Origin: Chryseobacterium potabilaquae
GTDB taxonomy: Bacteria; Bacteroidota; Bacteroidia; Flavobacteriales; Weeksellaceae
Assembly: GCF_902728265.1 (NCBI RefSeq)
Contig: NZ_CACVBR010000007.1
Coordinates: 78,094-142,093 of the forward strand
Reading direction: 5' to 3'
DNA: 64,000 nt
A program made the translations under genes and the position numbers. The stretch's first letter is position 1. Every line of letters starts with the position of its first letter. Below the pieces are notes generated by a model, which did not search any database, was not told the DNA's origin, and saw nothing but the letters and a program-made list of their open reading frames with translations. Positions 7,937-16,283 of this stretch are shown here, piece after piece.

Positions 7937-8593
7937 TCACCTATATTTCATAATCATTTCAAGCTTATCTGAACCTGCCAAACCATTAGGATTACATCCA
8001 AGTTTTCCTTCGGGAATGGGTATATTTTTCTTTTTATAAAAACCCTCCCAAAAACTATTGATCTGCCCTGTCATCGGATCTTTAAAAGTCATAGGCTCAA
8101 GCTTAAATATATGCGCATCTCTAAAAGCTCTTTCAACAAAATCCGAACAATAATAAGAGTCTTCATTCAGGATATAAATATCATTATAAGGCTTTCCTAA
8201 CATAGACTCTGCATTTTTAATCGCTTCAGGAATTATTTTTTCATATCCTTTTTTTAATCTATACACTATAATTTTTTGATTATCACCTTTTTGATTTTTC
8301 ACAAACTCTTTCAAAGATTGTCTTTGGGAGCCTCCTATAGGAGATGCATGTAAAACAAAGAAATCATTATCTACAATTTCCAAAATACCTATATGATCAA
8401 AAGATATATTTCTTTGTCTTTGCGTAACTTTATTAATCGCTCCCGACAAACCAGATTCTTTAGCAGTAACAAAAAGCAAATCTCCGTTTTTTAAATAATT
8501 GTTTTTTAGCCCCGTGCATTGAACAACGATTTGCAAGAGAATAAATAATATCCCTATTTTTGAAAGAAAATTATTTCTTAAGATTTGCTTCAT
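7937..8593 (-). CDS. YiiX/YebB-like NlpC/P60-family cysteine hydrolase
   Basis: 218 residues from the Met at 8593 (MKQILRNNFLSKIGILFILL), chosen because it gives a clean signal peptide; a start at 8617 would add eight residues. The mature part shows NGDLLFVTAKESGLSGAIN, then FDHIGI with the catalytic His, and later NDIYILNEDSYYCSDFVERAF with the catalytic Cys. This His-before-Cys order marks the permuted papain-like YiiX/YebB group. These are cell-envelope enzymes, probably amidases or thioesterases, of unknown substrate. Cys33 or so may be lipidated but the lipobox (VVQC) is poor. It overlaps the DUF1801 gene by about 23 bp, suggesting coupling. Confidence 0.8.
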   Translation of the reverse strand: MKQILRNNFLSKIGILFILLQIVVQCTGLKNNYLKNGDLLFVTAKESGLSGAINKVTQRQRNISFDHIGILEIVDNDFFVLHASPIGGSQRQSLKEFVKNQKGDNQKIIVYRLKKGYEKIIPEAIKNAESMLGKPYNDIYILNEDSYYCSDFVERAFRDAHIFKLEPMTFKDPMTGQINSFWEGFYKKKNIPIPEGKLGCNPNGLAGSDKLEMIMKYR

Positions 8594-9026
8594 AACAATT
8601 GATCCAATCTTCAACACTCATTTTTTTACTGATCTCAGCAATTAACTCCAAAGGAATATCATCTATTTTTTTAAAACGGACACATGATTTTCCCATATCC
8701 AATTTTCTTGTGGAATATTTCGGGTATTCTGAAACAAACCATTCTAACAATTGAGGTTTCATATACATTCCCATGTGATAAAAGGCAATAAAGTTTTTCT
8801 GAGAAGCTAGCGCCATAAAAGGTAACGGAGTATTGGGTGAACAATGATATCCTGCAGGATAGGTTTCTAATGGAACTGCCCAACCTATCATTCCGTAACT
8901 TATATTTTCTTTAAAACCTTTGGGTAAATTATCATTAATTGTGTTAACAAGTTTTCTAAATATATCCCTTCTCTCCTCAGGAATTTTTGAGATATAATCG
9001 TCCACAGATATCGCAGCAATTTGCAT
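8571..9026 (-). CDS. DUF1801 domain-containing protein
   Basis: 151 residues, full length for the family. The pattern DDYISKIPEERRDIFRKLVNTINDNLPKGFKENISYGMIGW, then FMALASQKNFIAFYHMGMY and LDMGKSCVRFKKIDDIPLELI, is that of the DUF1801 (YdhG-like) fold, a small cytoplasmic family that includes proteins proposed as iron chaperones. Its 3' end overlaps the hydrolase that follows. The role is not known. Confidence 0.88.
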   Translation of the reverse strand: MQIAAISVDDYISKIPEERRDIFRKLVNTINDNLPKGFKENISYGMIGWAVPLETYPAGYHCSPNTPLPFMALASQKNFIAFYHMGMYMKPQLLEWFVSEYPKYSTRKLDMGKSCVRFKKIDDIPLELIAEISKKMSVEDWINCYEANLKK

Positions 9027-9359
9027 CTTATTTTAATTTTAGTTTCCTAAAATAATCATTTTTTCAGATAATAAATGTTAAAATATTGGGTATTCATAAT
9101 AAAAACTACCCATACACAAGCCCATATATGACAATAATATCGATTACCCACAAAGAACACTTTCTCTACTCACTCACTATGTAACACATTAAATTTCTGC
9201 AAAATAAGAGACATATCCAAAAGGAATCAAAGGACAGTTTAAATAATAATTCCCGATATTTGTCTTTTCAGCAAAAAAATAAGTGTAAAAATTGACTTAT
9301 CGTCTTTATTTTATTTTTGAAAAATTAAATGTTATTTTTGCCATACAAATTTTTAAACA
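9027..9359. other. intergenic region, divergent
   Basis: 333 bp between the divergent DUF1801 gene and the aminotransferase. It is AT-rich, with one clear -7 element at 9333-9340 for the aminotransferase. No RNA gene, repeat or further structure was recognised. Confidence 0.5.
9333..9340 (+). promoter_or_regulatory. -7 element for the aminotransferase
   Basis: TATTTTTG followed by CC, matching TAnnTTTG, 19 bases before the ATG at 9360. Confidence 0.55.
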
Positions 9360-10565
9360 ATGCCGAATATTTCAAACAGAGCCCAGCATATGCCACCGTC
9401 GCCGGTAAGAAAACTAGTTCCTTTTGCCCTAAAAGCAAAACAAAAAGGAATTAAAGTATATCATCTTAATATTGGACAACCCGATATTGAAACTCCGGAA
9501 ACGGCTTTAAATGCATTAAAAAATATAGATTTAAAAGTATTGGAATATGCTCTTTCTGAAGGAAATTTCGAATATAGAAAAGCTCTTACAGATTATTATC
9601 ACTCATTAGATTTTAAAGATCTTACTCCTGATAATTTCATTGTTACCAACGGGGGATCGGAAGCTCTCAATTTTGCTATTTCTACTTTGTGTGATGATGG
9701 AGATGAAGTAATTATTCCCGAGCCTTATTATGCCAATTACAATGGATTCACCAGTACTTTTAATGTAAATGTAGTGGCCGTTCCATCAACGATCGATACC
9801 GGATTTGCTTTACCACCTATTGAGGAGTTTGAGAAAAAAATCACAGAAAAAACAAGAGCCATTATTATATGTAATCCCGGTAATCCTACTGGATATCTTT
9901 ATACACGTGAAGAACTTCAAAAGCTCGCGGAGATTGCTTTAAAATATGATATTGTTGTTATTTCAGATGAAGTATATAGAGAGTATGTATATGATGGTAA
10001 GCAACAGGTATCTATGCTTTCATTCCCGGAACTAAGCGAGAATTGTATTATTATTGATTCCGAATCAAAACGATACTCAATGTGTGGGGTAAGAATAGGA
10101 TGCATGCTTACTCGTTCTAAAAAAATCCATGATGCAGCGATGCTTTTTGCACAAGCAAGACTAAGTCCGGTTCTTTTGGGACAAATTGCAGCAACAGCCG
10201 CTCATCAGAATGATGGAGCATATATCCGCTCAGTAAGAGAAGAATATACACATCGAAGAAATATTCTAGTAGATCTACTCAACGCTATTCCTGGGGTGAT
10301 TTGCCCAAAACCTAAAGGTGCTTTTTATTGCGTAGCAGAACTTCCCGTAGATGATAGTGAAAAATTTGCTCAATGGTTACTTGAAAAATATTCCAATAAC
10401 AACGAAACTATCATGGTGGCCCCTGCAGGTGGTTTTTACAGTAATCCAGAATTAGGAAAAAAACAAGTAAGGATCGCCTACGTTTTAAAAGAAGAAGATC
10501 TAAAAAGAAGTGCAGAACTTTTAAAAGATGCTCTTACACAATACAAATTAGAGTTCAATCTATAA
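9360..10565 (+). CDS. PLP-dependent aminotransferase (class I/II, aspartate-aminotransferase family)
   Basis: 401 residues. The PLP lysine is Lys237 in SESKRYSMCGVRIG (pattern SxSKxxxxxGxRxG). Other fold-type I landmarks are present: NIGQPDIETP, NGGSEALNFA, IPEPYYANYNGF, CNPGNPTG and ISDEVYREYVYDG. The substrate cannot be told from sequence; aspartate or another amino donor is likely. It ends 12 bp before a small lipoprotein and then murB, so the three genes probably form one unit. Confidence 0.9.
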   Translation: MPNISNRAQHMPPSPVRKLVPFALKAKQKGIKVYHLNIGQPDIETPETALNALKNIDLKVLEYALSEGNFEYRKALTDYYHSLDFKDLTPDNFIVTNGGSEALNFAISTLCDDGDEVIIPEPYYANYNGFTSTFNVNVVAVPSTIDTGFALPPIEEFEKKITEKTRAIIICNPGNPTGYLYTREELQKLAEIALKYDIVVISDEVYREYVYDGKQQVSMLSFPELSENCIIIDSESKRYSMCGVRIGCMLTRSKKIHDAAMLFAQARLSPVLLGQIAATAAHQNDGAYIRSVREEYTHRRNILVDLLNAIPGVICPKPKGAFYCVAELPVDDSEKFAQWLLEKYSNNNETIMVAPAGGFYSNPELGKKQVRIAYVLKEEDLKRSAELLKDALTQYKLEFNL

Positions 10566-10577
10566 ATTACATTCAAA

Positions 10578-11057
10578 ATGTCAGTAATAAGAAATAGTAA
10601 TCCGAAAACATTTTTTACGGCATTTTTATTACTGACATTTTTTTCTTGTACCCAAAAAAAGAAAACAACGACCAATGGAGCTGAAGAGAAAATAATATCC
10701 GTTAGTTTTTCAAATGTCGGAGGAAATGCAGGAAGCTACAGAAAAGTTAAAGTAAACCAAGATTCCCTATATTTAGAAAAAGGAACTGTAAGCAGTAAAG
10801 AGCATACAGTATGGAAATCTGCAATCACAGCTGAGGATTGGCATCAACTTACTTCCCATTTTGATATAAAAACATTCAGTACGATTAAAAGCTCGGAAAG
10901 CATCCAGGCCCTCAACGGAATAGATGAAACTTTTCAGATTAAAACCTCAAAAACGTCTCATGTCTATGTCAATGCATATACCGATACTATTCACTATAAG
11001 CAATTACAAAAATTCAAAGATCAATTAAGCCAAATAATTCCGAAGGAATATCAATAA
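10578..11057 (+). CDS. hypothetical lipoprotein
   Basis: 159 residues. The signal peptide ends in TFFSC, giving a lipidated Cys followed by TQKKKTTTN. The mature part (KIISVSFSNVGGNAGSYRKVKVNQDSLYLEKG, then AEDWHQLTSHFDIKTFSTIKSSES and IDETFQIKTSKTSHVYVNAYTDT) looks like one small beta-rich domain common in flavobacterial lipoproteins. I cannot name the family. It is sandwiched between an aminotransferase and murB with gaps of 12 and 4 bp. Confidence 0.75.
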   Translation: MSVIRNSNPKTFFTAFLLLTFFSCTQKKKTTTNGAEEKIISVSFSNVGGNAGSYRKVKVNQDSLYLEKGTVSSKEHTVWKSAITAEDWHQLTSHFDIKTFSTIKSSESIQALNGIDETFQIKTSKTSHVYVNAYTDTIHYKQLQKFKDQLSQIIPKEYQ

Positions 11058-11061
11058 ACCA

Positions 11062-12075
11062 ATGAACGAAAATTTTTCTCTTAAACCTTACAATACTTTT
11101 GGAGTAGAAGCCTATGCTAAATACTTTACGGAGGTAACCTCTCTTGACCAGTTACAAGAAGCAATTAACTTCTCACACTCCCATCATGTGCCACTCTTAA
11201 TTCTTGGAGGTGGGAGCAATATTTTATTTACAAAAGATTTTGAAGGATTGGTAATTAAATTAAATTTAAAAGGAATTACCGAACAAATTTTAGATCAAAA
11301 TCATGTTCTCGTGTATGCAAAAGCAGGTGAAAACTGGCATGAATTTGTCACCTATTGCCTTAACAAAAATTATGGCGGACTTGAAAACCTTTCCTTAATT
11401 CCTGGAAACGTAGGAACCTCACCCATGCAAAATATTGGAGCATATGGTACAGAAATAAAAGATACTTTTGTAAGTTGCACGGTATTAAATAATGAAAGTA
11501 AAGAAATCGAAACATTTAATCTTGAACAATGTAAATTCGGATATAGAGATTCTATTTTTAAGCAAGAAGCAAAAGGAAAATATATCATTCTGGAAGTTGT
11601 CTTTAGACTCACTACCGCTCACCATACCATAAAAACAGAATATGGAGCGATACAATCCGAATTAGAAAATTTAGGAATTCAAAATCCCACCATTCAGGAG
11701 GTTTCAAAAGCAGTAATTAATATTAGGCAAAGTAAGTTACCCAACCCAAAAGAAATAGGAAATGCCGGTAGCTTCTTTAAAAATCCGTCTATATCTTTAA
11801 AACAATTTGAAGAGATAAAACAGAAATTTGAAAACATCCCGGGATACTCAAATAGAGAAATGGTAAAGATTCCCGCGGGATGGCTTATTGAACAATGTGG
11901 ATGGAAAGGCAAACAAATAGAAAATGTAGCTTCACACAAACTCCAAGCTTTAGTCATTGTCAACGCAACGGGCCTTGCTACCGGTAAAGAAATTTTTGAT
12001 TTTTCTACCCAAATCATTGATTCAGTAAAAGAAAAATTTGGAATTAACCTGGAAAGAGAAGTAAACATTATATAA
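11062..12075 (+). CDS. murB: UDP-N-acetylmuramate dehydrogenase MurB
   Basis: 337 residues, the longer E. coli-like (type I) form. It reduces UDP-GlcNAc-enolpyruvate with NADPH and FAD, directly after MurA in peptidoglycan synthesis. FAD-binding motifs LILGGGSNILFT and LSLIPGNVGTSPMQNIGAYGTEIKD are clear, as is the Ser proton donor in GNAGSFFKNP. The C-terminal PAGWLIEQCGWKGK and HKLQALVIVN fit the substrate domain. murA lies in the same window at 3.5 kb but is not in the same operon. Confidence 0.95.
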   Translation: MNENFSLKPYNTFGVEAYAKYFTEVTSLDQLQEAINFSHSHHVPLLILGGGSNILFTKDFEGLVIKLNLKGITEQILDQNHVLVYAKAGENWHEFVTYCLNKNYGGLENLSLIPGNVGTSPMQNIGAYGTEIKDTFVSCTVLNNESKEIETFNLEQCKFGYRDSIFKQEAKGKYIILEVVFRLTTAHHTIKTEYGAIQSELENLGIQNPTIQEVSKAVINIRQSKLPNPKEIGNAGSFFKNPSISLKQFEEIKQKFENIPGYSNREMVKIPAGWLIEQCGWKGKQIENVASHKLQALVIVNATGLATGKEIFDFSTQIIDSVKEKFGINLEREVNII

Positions 12076-12233
12076 ACTCTTTATCTTCAATATTTTTCTT
12101 AATCATTTAATTTCTACCATAATAAATAGAACATGAAAAAATCAAAATTTATTTTAAAACAAAATTTAATTATTTCTTTAGTGAAAATATCACACTAAAT
12201 ATTCATCAATAATAACTCAACTAAATCCATAAT

Positions 12234-13037
12234 ATGAAAATTGCAATTCTCGGAGCTGGTAATATGGGACTATCTTTTTCAAAATCCTTTTTGAAATATG
12301 AATTGATAAAACCTGAAAATCTACATCTTATTACAAGGAATAAATCCAAAATTTCCAAAATATCAGAAGAGTTTCCGAAATCCAAAATTTCAACTTTTGA
12401 AGAGATTGAAGATCTGGATGCCAACTTAGTGATTATAGCGGTAAAGCCACAGGATTTCTCTTATGTTGCTAAAAACATTTATTTTCCTTTCCGAGAAAAT
12501 CAAATGATACTCTCTATTATGGCCGGAATTAAAATTGAAAAAATTCAGACCTTATTAAACCATCCCTTGGTCGTGAGGGCAATGCCCAACTCTCCTACTC
12601 TTTTAGGAATGGGAATTACAGGATATACTGCTGCAGAAGGAATTTCTTTCAGCCAACTTATTAACATTGAAAGATTATTGAATTCAACAGGTAGATCCGT
12701 ATATCTCGAAGACGAAAATCTATTAGACGGTGTTACAGCCCTTTCTGGTAGTGGACCGGCTTACTTCTACTACATTATCGATGCTATGATTAAAGCCGGT
12801 ATTGAAATGGGTATTGAGGAAAATCTTTCTCAACTCTTCGTTAAGCAAACAATGTTGGGTGCTTATCATTTAATCAATAATTCTGATAAAAGCCTTGAAG
12901 AATTAATAAATGATGTAGCCTCAAAAGGAGGTACAACCGAAGCTGCCCTAAAAATGTTTGAAGAGAACTCTCTCAAAGAGATTTTGAAAAAAGGGATTTT
13001 AAAAGCGGAAGAAAGGGCCAAAGAACTCAATGGTTAA
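12234..13037 (+). CDS. proC: pyrroline-5-carboxylate reductase ProC
   Basis: 267 residues, normal length. It makes proline from pyrroline-5-carboxylate with NAD(P)H. An N-terminal Rossmann motif AILGAGNMG and the family signature in ENLLDGVTALSGSGPAYFYYIIDAMIKAGIEMG are present, followed by VASKGGTTEAAL. The start at 12234 puts the glycine motif at residue 6, as usual. The gene stands alone; its 3' end overlaps that of the convergent VanZ gene by 11 bp. Confidence 0.95.
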   Translation: MKIAILGAGNMGLSFSKSFLKYELIKPENLHLITRNKSKISKISEEFPKSKISTFEEIEDLDANLVIIAVKPQDFSYVAKNIYFPFRENQMILSIMAGIKIEKIQTLLNHPLVVRAMPNSPTLLGMGITGYTAAEGISFSQLINIERLLNSTGRSVYLEDENLLDGVTALSGSGPAYFYYIIDAMIKAGIEMGIEENLSQLFVKQTMLGAYHLINNSDKSLEELINDVASKGGTTEAALKMFEENSLKEILKKGILKAEERAKELNG

Positions 13038-13440
13038 AGTTACGTTCAATATACTGCTTAAGATTCCATCCAATATATACTCCAAAAGTATTTAGGATAA
13101 TATCATCTACTTCAAAAACTCCCATCCTTGTAAAATACTGCATTGCTTCGACTACAACGATGGCAGAAATAAAACTGTAGAGAAGAGTTTTTACCTCTTT
13201 AAGGCCAGTAAAAATCCATCCCAGAAAACCAAAAGGAATGAACATTATTACATTTCCTAAAACGATCTTAACAATATCACTCCAAAGAATGGTATTTTGA
13301 ATAAACCAAACTGTTGAAAAAATAGGTTCTAACCTCACTAAGTTATCTTCATATTGAAATCTGCCCATCCCTAAAAACATAAGGTACAACAAAAATAGAG
13401 TATAGGGAAAAATAATTATTTGGTAAAATCTCTTTAACAT
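13027..13440 (-). CDS. VanZ family membrane protein
   Basis: 137 residues from the ATG at 13440; the in-frame TTG at 13449 lies within the promoter -7 box and is not the start. Four hydrophobic segments and the VanZ-like pattern (IVKIVLGNVIMFIPFGFLGW, ISAIVVVEAMQYFTRMGVFEVDDIILNTFGVYIGW) are visible. VanZ-like proteins are small membrane proteins of uncertain function; resistance to teicoplanin is known only for the founding member. It is convergent with and overlaps proC by 11 bp. Confidence 0.88.
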   Translation of the reverse strand: MLKRFYQIIIFPYTLFLLYLMFLGMGRFQYEDNLVRLEPIFSTVWFIQNTILWSDIVKIVLGNVIMFIPFGFLGWIFTGLKEVKTLLYSFISAIVVVEAMQYFTRMGVFEVDDIILNTFGVYIGWNLKQYIERNFNH

Positions 13441-13446
13441 CAACTG

Positions 13447-13454
13447 CAAATTTA
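13447..13454 (-). promoter_or_regulatory. -7 element of the VanZ gene
   Basis: Reads TAAATTTG on the minus strand (TAnnTTTG). It ends only six bases before the ATG, so the transcript is probably leaderless. Confidence 0.55.
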
Positions 13455-13470
13455 TTCATTTCAAAAACAT

Positions 13471-13478
13471 TAAATTTG
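13471..13478 (+). promoter_or_regulatory. -7 element of lnt
   Basis: TAAATTTG, an exact TAnnTTTG match, 17 bases before the lnt ATG and back to back with the VanZ promoter. Confidence 0.55.
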
Positions 13479-13495
13479 TAAACTAAAATATTTTA

Positions 13496-15127
13496 ATGAA
13501 ATACGTTTTACTTACGCTCATTTCAGCCATGTTATTATCTATATCATGGCCCACTTATGGTGTTCCTTTTTTTATTTTCTTTGCTCTTGTTCCTCTTCTA
13601 ATGATGGAGCACAAGATCTCTAAATTCTCAAATTACAAAAGAAAAAAATGGATCATTTTTGGGTTATCCTATTTGTGCTTTGTGATTTGGAATATCATCA
13701 CAACAGGGTGGCTATACGGTTCAAAAAATCCAGATGGATCACACTCTTTAATGGCTGTCATATTTCCTGTTTTAGTCAATTCACTGTTATATTCATTCGT
13801 TTTTCAATGCTATCATTGGTATAAGAATGCTCAAGGAACCTATTGGGGGCTCGCATTTTTTATTGCCATCTGGATGAGTTTTGAGAAATTCCATTTAACA
13901 TGGGAACTTACATGGCCATGGCTAAACTTAGGGAACGTATTTTCAGAATATCCTAAAGTAATTCAATGGTATGACACTCTAGGCTCAACCGGGGGAAGTT
14001 TCTGGATTTTAATTATTAATGTTTTCATATTTTATACATTAAGAATTTGGGAGGCTGGAAGAAAAAGAAAAGATCTGATTAAAAATTCATCCATCTTGGC
14101 TGCACTCATTGTTATCCCTCTCATTATTTCATTAGTAAAATATTATAATTTTAATGAAAAACCAATAGGCCAAGTGAATGTCTTAATGTTACAGCCTGAC
14201 CTTGACCCTTATGCTGAAAAATATTCTAAAGACAGCCTAACCATAGAAAACAATTTATTAAATCTTGCAGAAAAAAACTCAACAGGAAAAATCGATTATT
14301 ATATCGCTCCTGAAACAGCGATTCCAGGAAGAGGTTCCATTTCTGAAACCGCTTTTGAAAAAAGTATGCTTTTAAATAATATTAAAGGATTTTTATCAAC
14401 TCATCCGAGATCTGTCTTTGCAACCGGAATTTCTTCACACCGGTTTTATACCCATCCTGACAACCTTCCAAAAGCAGCTTACCAGATTAATGCAGGACTT
14501 TGGGTTGAAAGTTTTAATTCGGCAGTTCAGATAATACCTAACAAAAAAATAGAGGTTTACCACAAAGGAAAACTTGTTCCCGGCGTTGAAATTTTCCCTT
14601 ATATGGACGTTTTAAAACCCATTCTAGGAGATGCTATGCTTAATTTGGGAGGAACTGTTGCTTCTTTAGGAACAGATAAAGAAAGAGTGGCCTTTTCAAA
14701 CCCTTTTAATAAAGGTAAAATGGCTCCCATCATTTGTTATGAAAGTATTTATGGCGAGTTTACCACTGATTATGTAAAAAAAGGAGCCAATTTTTTAGCC
14801 ATCATCACCAACGACTCATGGTGGGGTGTTACTGAGGGACATAAGCAATTATTATCCTATGCAAAATTAAGAGCGATTGAAACAAGAAGAGAAATAGCTC
14901 GTGCCGCCAACAGTGGAATTTCAGCTCATATTAATGCAAAAGGCGAAATTACAGCAGATACATTTTATGGCGATGAAACCACATTATTTGCAAAAGTAAA
15001 TCTATATGACTCTATGACTTTTTATGCAAGAGCCGGAGATCTTCTTTCAAGAATTTCAATATTTGCTTTAGGATTTCTGCTTTTTTATTTTTTAATTAAG
15101 TCATATCAGAAAAAGAAGACCCAATAA
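13496..15127 (+). CDS. lnt: apolipoprotein N-acyltransferase Lnt
   Basis: 543 residues. It adds the third acyl chain to the N-terminal Cys of lipoproteins in the inner membrane. Several membrane helices fill residues 1-215, then a nitrilase-like domain follows. The catalytic triad is visible as Glu273 (APETAIP), Lys357 (VYHKGKLVPGVE) and Cys414 (PIICYESIYGE). A last helix closes the C-terminus. The many lipoproteins in this window would be its substrates. It is a single gene ending in a terminator. Confidence 0.95.
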   Translation: MKYVLLTLISAMLLSISWPTYGVPFFIFFALVPLLMMEHKISKFSNYKRKKWIIFGLSYLCFVIWNIITTGWLYGSKNPDGSHSLMAVIFPVLVNSLLYSFVFQCYHWYKNAQGTYWGLAFFIAIWMSFEKFHLTWELTWPWLNLGNVFSEYPKVIQWYDTLGSTGGSFWILIINVFIFYTLRIWEAGRKRKDLIKNSSILAALIVIPLIISLVKYYNFNEKPIGQVNVLMLQPDLDPYAEKYSKDSLTIENNLLNLAEKNSTGKIDYYIAPETAIPGRGSISETAFEKSMLLNNIKGFLSTHPRSVFATGISSHRFYTHPDNLPKAAYQINAGLWVESFNSAVQIIPNKKIEVYHKGKLVPGVEIFPYMDVLKPILGDAMLNLGGTVASLGTDKERVAFSNPFNKGKMAPIICYESIYGEFTTDYVKKGANFLAIITNDSWWGVTEGHKQLLSYAKLRAIETRREIARAANSGISAHINAKGEITADTFYGDETTLFAKVNLYDSMTFYARAGDLLSRISIFALGFLLFYFLIKSYQKKKTQ

Positions 15128-15575
15128 GAAAATTTATGGAGTTCAGTATTTATACTTCATTTAAGAATAAAATTTTAAAAAAGCCAGTTATTTAGCTGGC
15201 TTTTTCCGTAAACTACCCTTCCATATTCTATACATACATTATCTAAAATTCTTTTCTATAATTGAAAAATTGATAGTTTCTCTTGAGTTTTTTAAAATTT
15301 CAACCAAGAACCAAAAATCAAATATTATTCATTGCCAATATATAATTCTTTATATTTTCGGACTATTTGAGAACACAAATATTATTCTATTAATGGCTAT
15401 ATATTTGAGGAGTAAAAAAATTATTATCTCCTTCTTCTTCGCTTCATAAACCACAAATTCAGGTATATTCATCAACGGATTATTTAGAAATATTTTTTAA
15501 AAGATTTGCCTATCTCGAAAATTCTTTGTTATTTTGCACACTCAAATATTATAGTACAAATAAGAACATCGAGAT
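15128..15575. other. intergenic region lnt-rpmB
   Basis: 448 bp. The first part holds the lnt terminator (15177-15205). Near 15530-15540 the sequence TTATTTTGCAC resembles a -7 element and could drive rpmB, leaving a leader of about 35 bases. Nothing else was recognised in the AT-rich remainder. Confidence 0.45.
15177..15205 (+). terminator. lnt terminator
   Basis: Hairpin AGCCAG / CTGGCT with an eight-base loop followed by TTTTT. Confidence 0.8.
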
Positions 15576-15812
15576 ATGTCAAGAATTTGCCAAATAACAG
15601 GAAAGCGTGCAATGGTTGGTAACAACGTTTCTCACGCTAATAACAAAACGAAGCGTCGTTTTGAAATTAACTTATTGGAGAAGAAGTTTTACCTTCCAGA
15701 GCAAGATAAGCACGTAACGTTAAAAGTTTCTGCTCACGGATTGAGAGTAATTAACAAGATTGGAATCGAAGAAGCTCTAGAGAGAGCAGCAAGAAACGGA
15801 TTTATTAAATAA
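15576..15812 (+). CDS. rpmB: 50S ribosomal protein L28
   Basis: 78 residues, normal length. [33 protein letters not shown] is the standard L28 N-terminus. Only one Cys is present, so this is the zinc-free form. It is the first gene of the tight cluster rpmB-rpmG-DUF4295, with a 10-bp gap to rpmG. As elsewhere in the window there is no Shine-Dalgarno motif before the ATG. Confidence 0.97.
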   Translation: MSRICQITGKRAMVGNNVSHANNKTKRRFEINLLEKKFYLPEQDKHVTLKVSAHGLRVINKIGIEEALERAARNGFIK

Positions 15813-15822
15813 TTAAGAAATC

Positions 15823-16005
15823 ATGGCAAAAAAAGGAAACAGAGTTCAAGTAATCCTTGAATGTACAGAGCATAAAGAAAGTGGTATGCCAGGAATGTCT
15901 AGATACATTTCTACTAAAAATAAAAAAAACACGACTGAAAGATTGGAATTAAAAAAATTTAATCCAGTTCTTAAGAAAGTGACAGTACACAAAGAAATCA
16001 AGTAA
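15823..16005 (+). CDS. rpmG: 50S ribosomal protein L33
   Basis: 60 residues. [24 protein letters not shown] and [22 protein letters not shown] match bacterial L33. It lacks the paired CxxC motifs, having only Cys14, so it is the zinc-free variant. It lies between rpmB and the DUF4295 gene, an arrangement conserved in Bacteroidota. Confidence 0.97.
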   Translation: MAKKGNRVQVILECTEHKESGMPGMSRYISTKNKKNTTERLELKKFNPVLKKVTVHKEIK

Positions 16006-16025
16006 TTTATAAAGTATAATTTACC

Positions 16026-16178
16026 ATGGCAAAAAAAGTAGTAGCAACCCTACAAAGCGGTCAGTCAAAAAAAATGACTAAAGTTGTGAAAATGGTTAAG
16101 TCATCTAAATCAGGAGCTTACGTTTTCGAAGAAAAAGTAATGAATGCAGACGAAGTAGATGGTTATTTGAAAAAATAA
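16026..16178 (+). CDS. DUF4295 domain-containing protein (Bacteroidota ribosome-associated)
   Basis: A 50-residue, lysine-rich protein starting MAKKVVATLQSGQSKKMTKV and ending NADEVDGYLKK, with TAA at 16176-16178. Small size, basic composition, the shared MAKK start and position 20 bp after rpmG all point to a ribosome-associated role. It fits DUF4295, found only in Bacteroidota next to rpmG and ftsY. From memory, structural work on a Flavobacterium ribosome described an extra 50S protein of this kind; I cannot confirm the identity here. Confidence 0.85.
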   Translation: MAKKVVATLQSGQSKKMTKVVKMVKSSKSGAYVFEEKVMNADEVDGYLKK

Positions 16179-16200
16179 CATCCGCTTTATTTACAATATA

Positions 16201-16230
16201 AAAACTACTCAGCTTTTGGGTAGTTTTTTT
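16201..16230 (+). terminator. terminator of the rpmB-rpmG-DUF4295 unit
   Basis: AAACTAC / GTAGTTT hairpin with an 11-base loop and a T-run, immediately before the ftsY promoter. Confidence 0.7.
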
Positions 16231-16232
16231 GT

Positions 16233-16240
16233 TATCTTTG
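16233..16240 (+). promoter_or_regulatory. -7 element of ftsY
   Basis: TATCTTTG, an exact TAnnTTTG match, 43 bases before the ftsY ATG and abutting the T-run of the preceding terminator. Confidence 0.6.
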
Positions 16241-16283
16241 CCATAAAGATAGACAACACAACATCTTATATCATACAATTTCT

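Noticed and set aside
12133..12198. A 21-codon frame (MKKSKFILKQNLIISLVKIS...) before proC with an inverted repeat TTTAGTG/CACTAAA at its end
   Set aside because: No promoter element, no regulatory-codon run and no homology that I recognise; in AT-rich DNA such a short frame is expected by chance.
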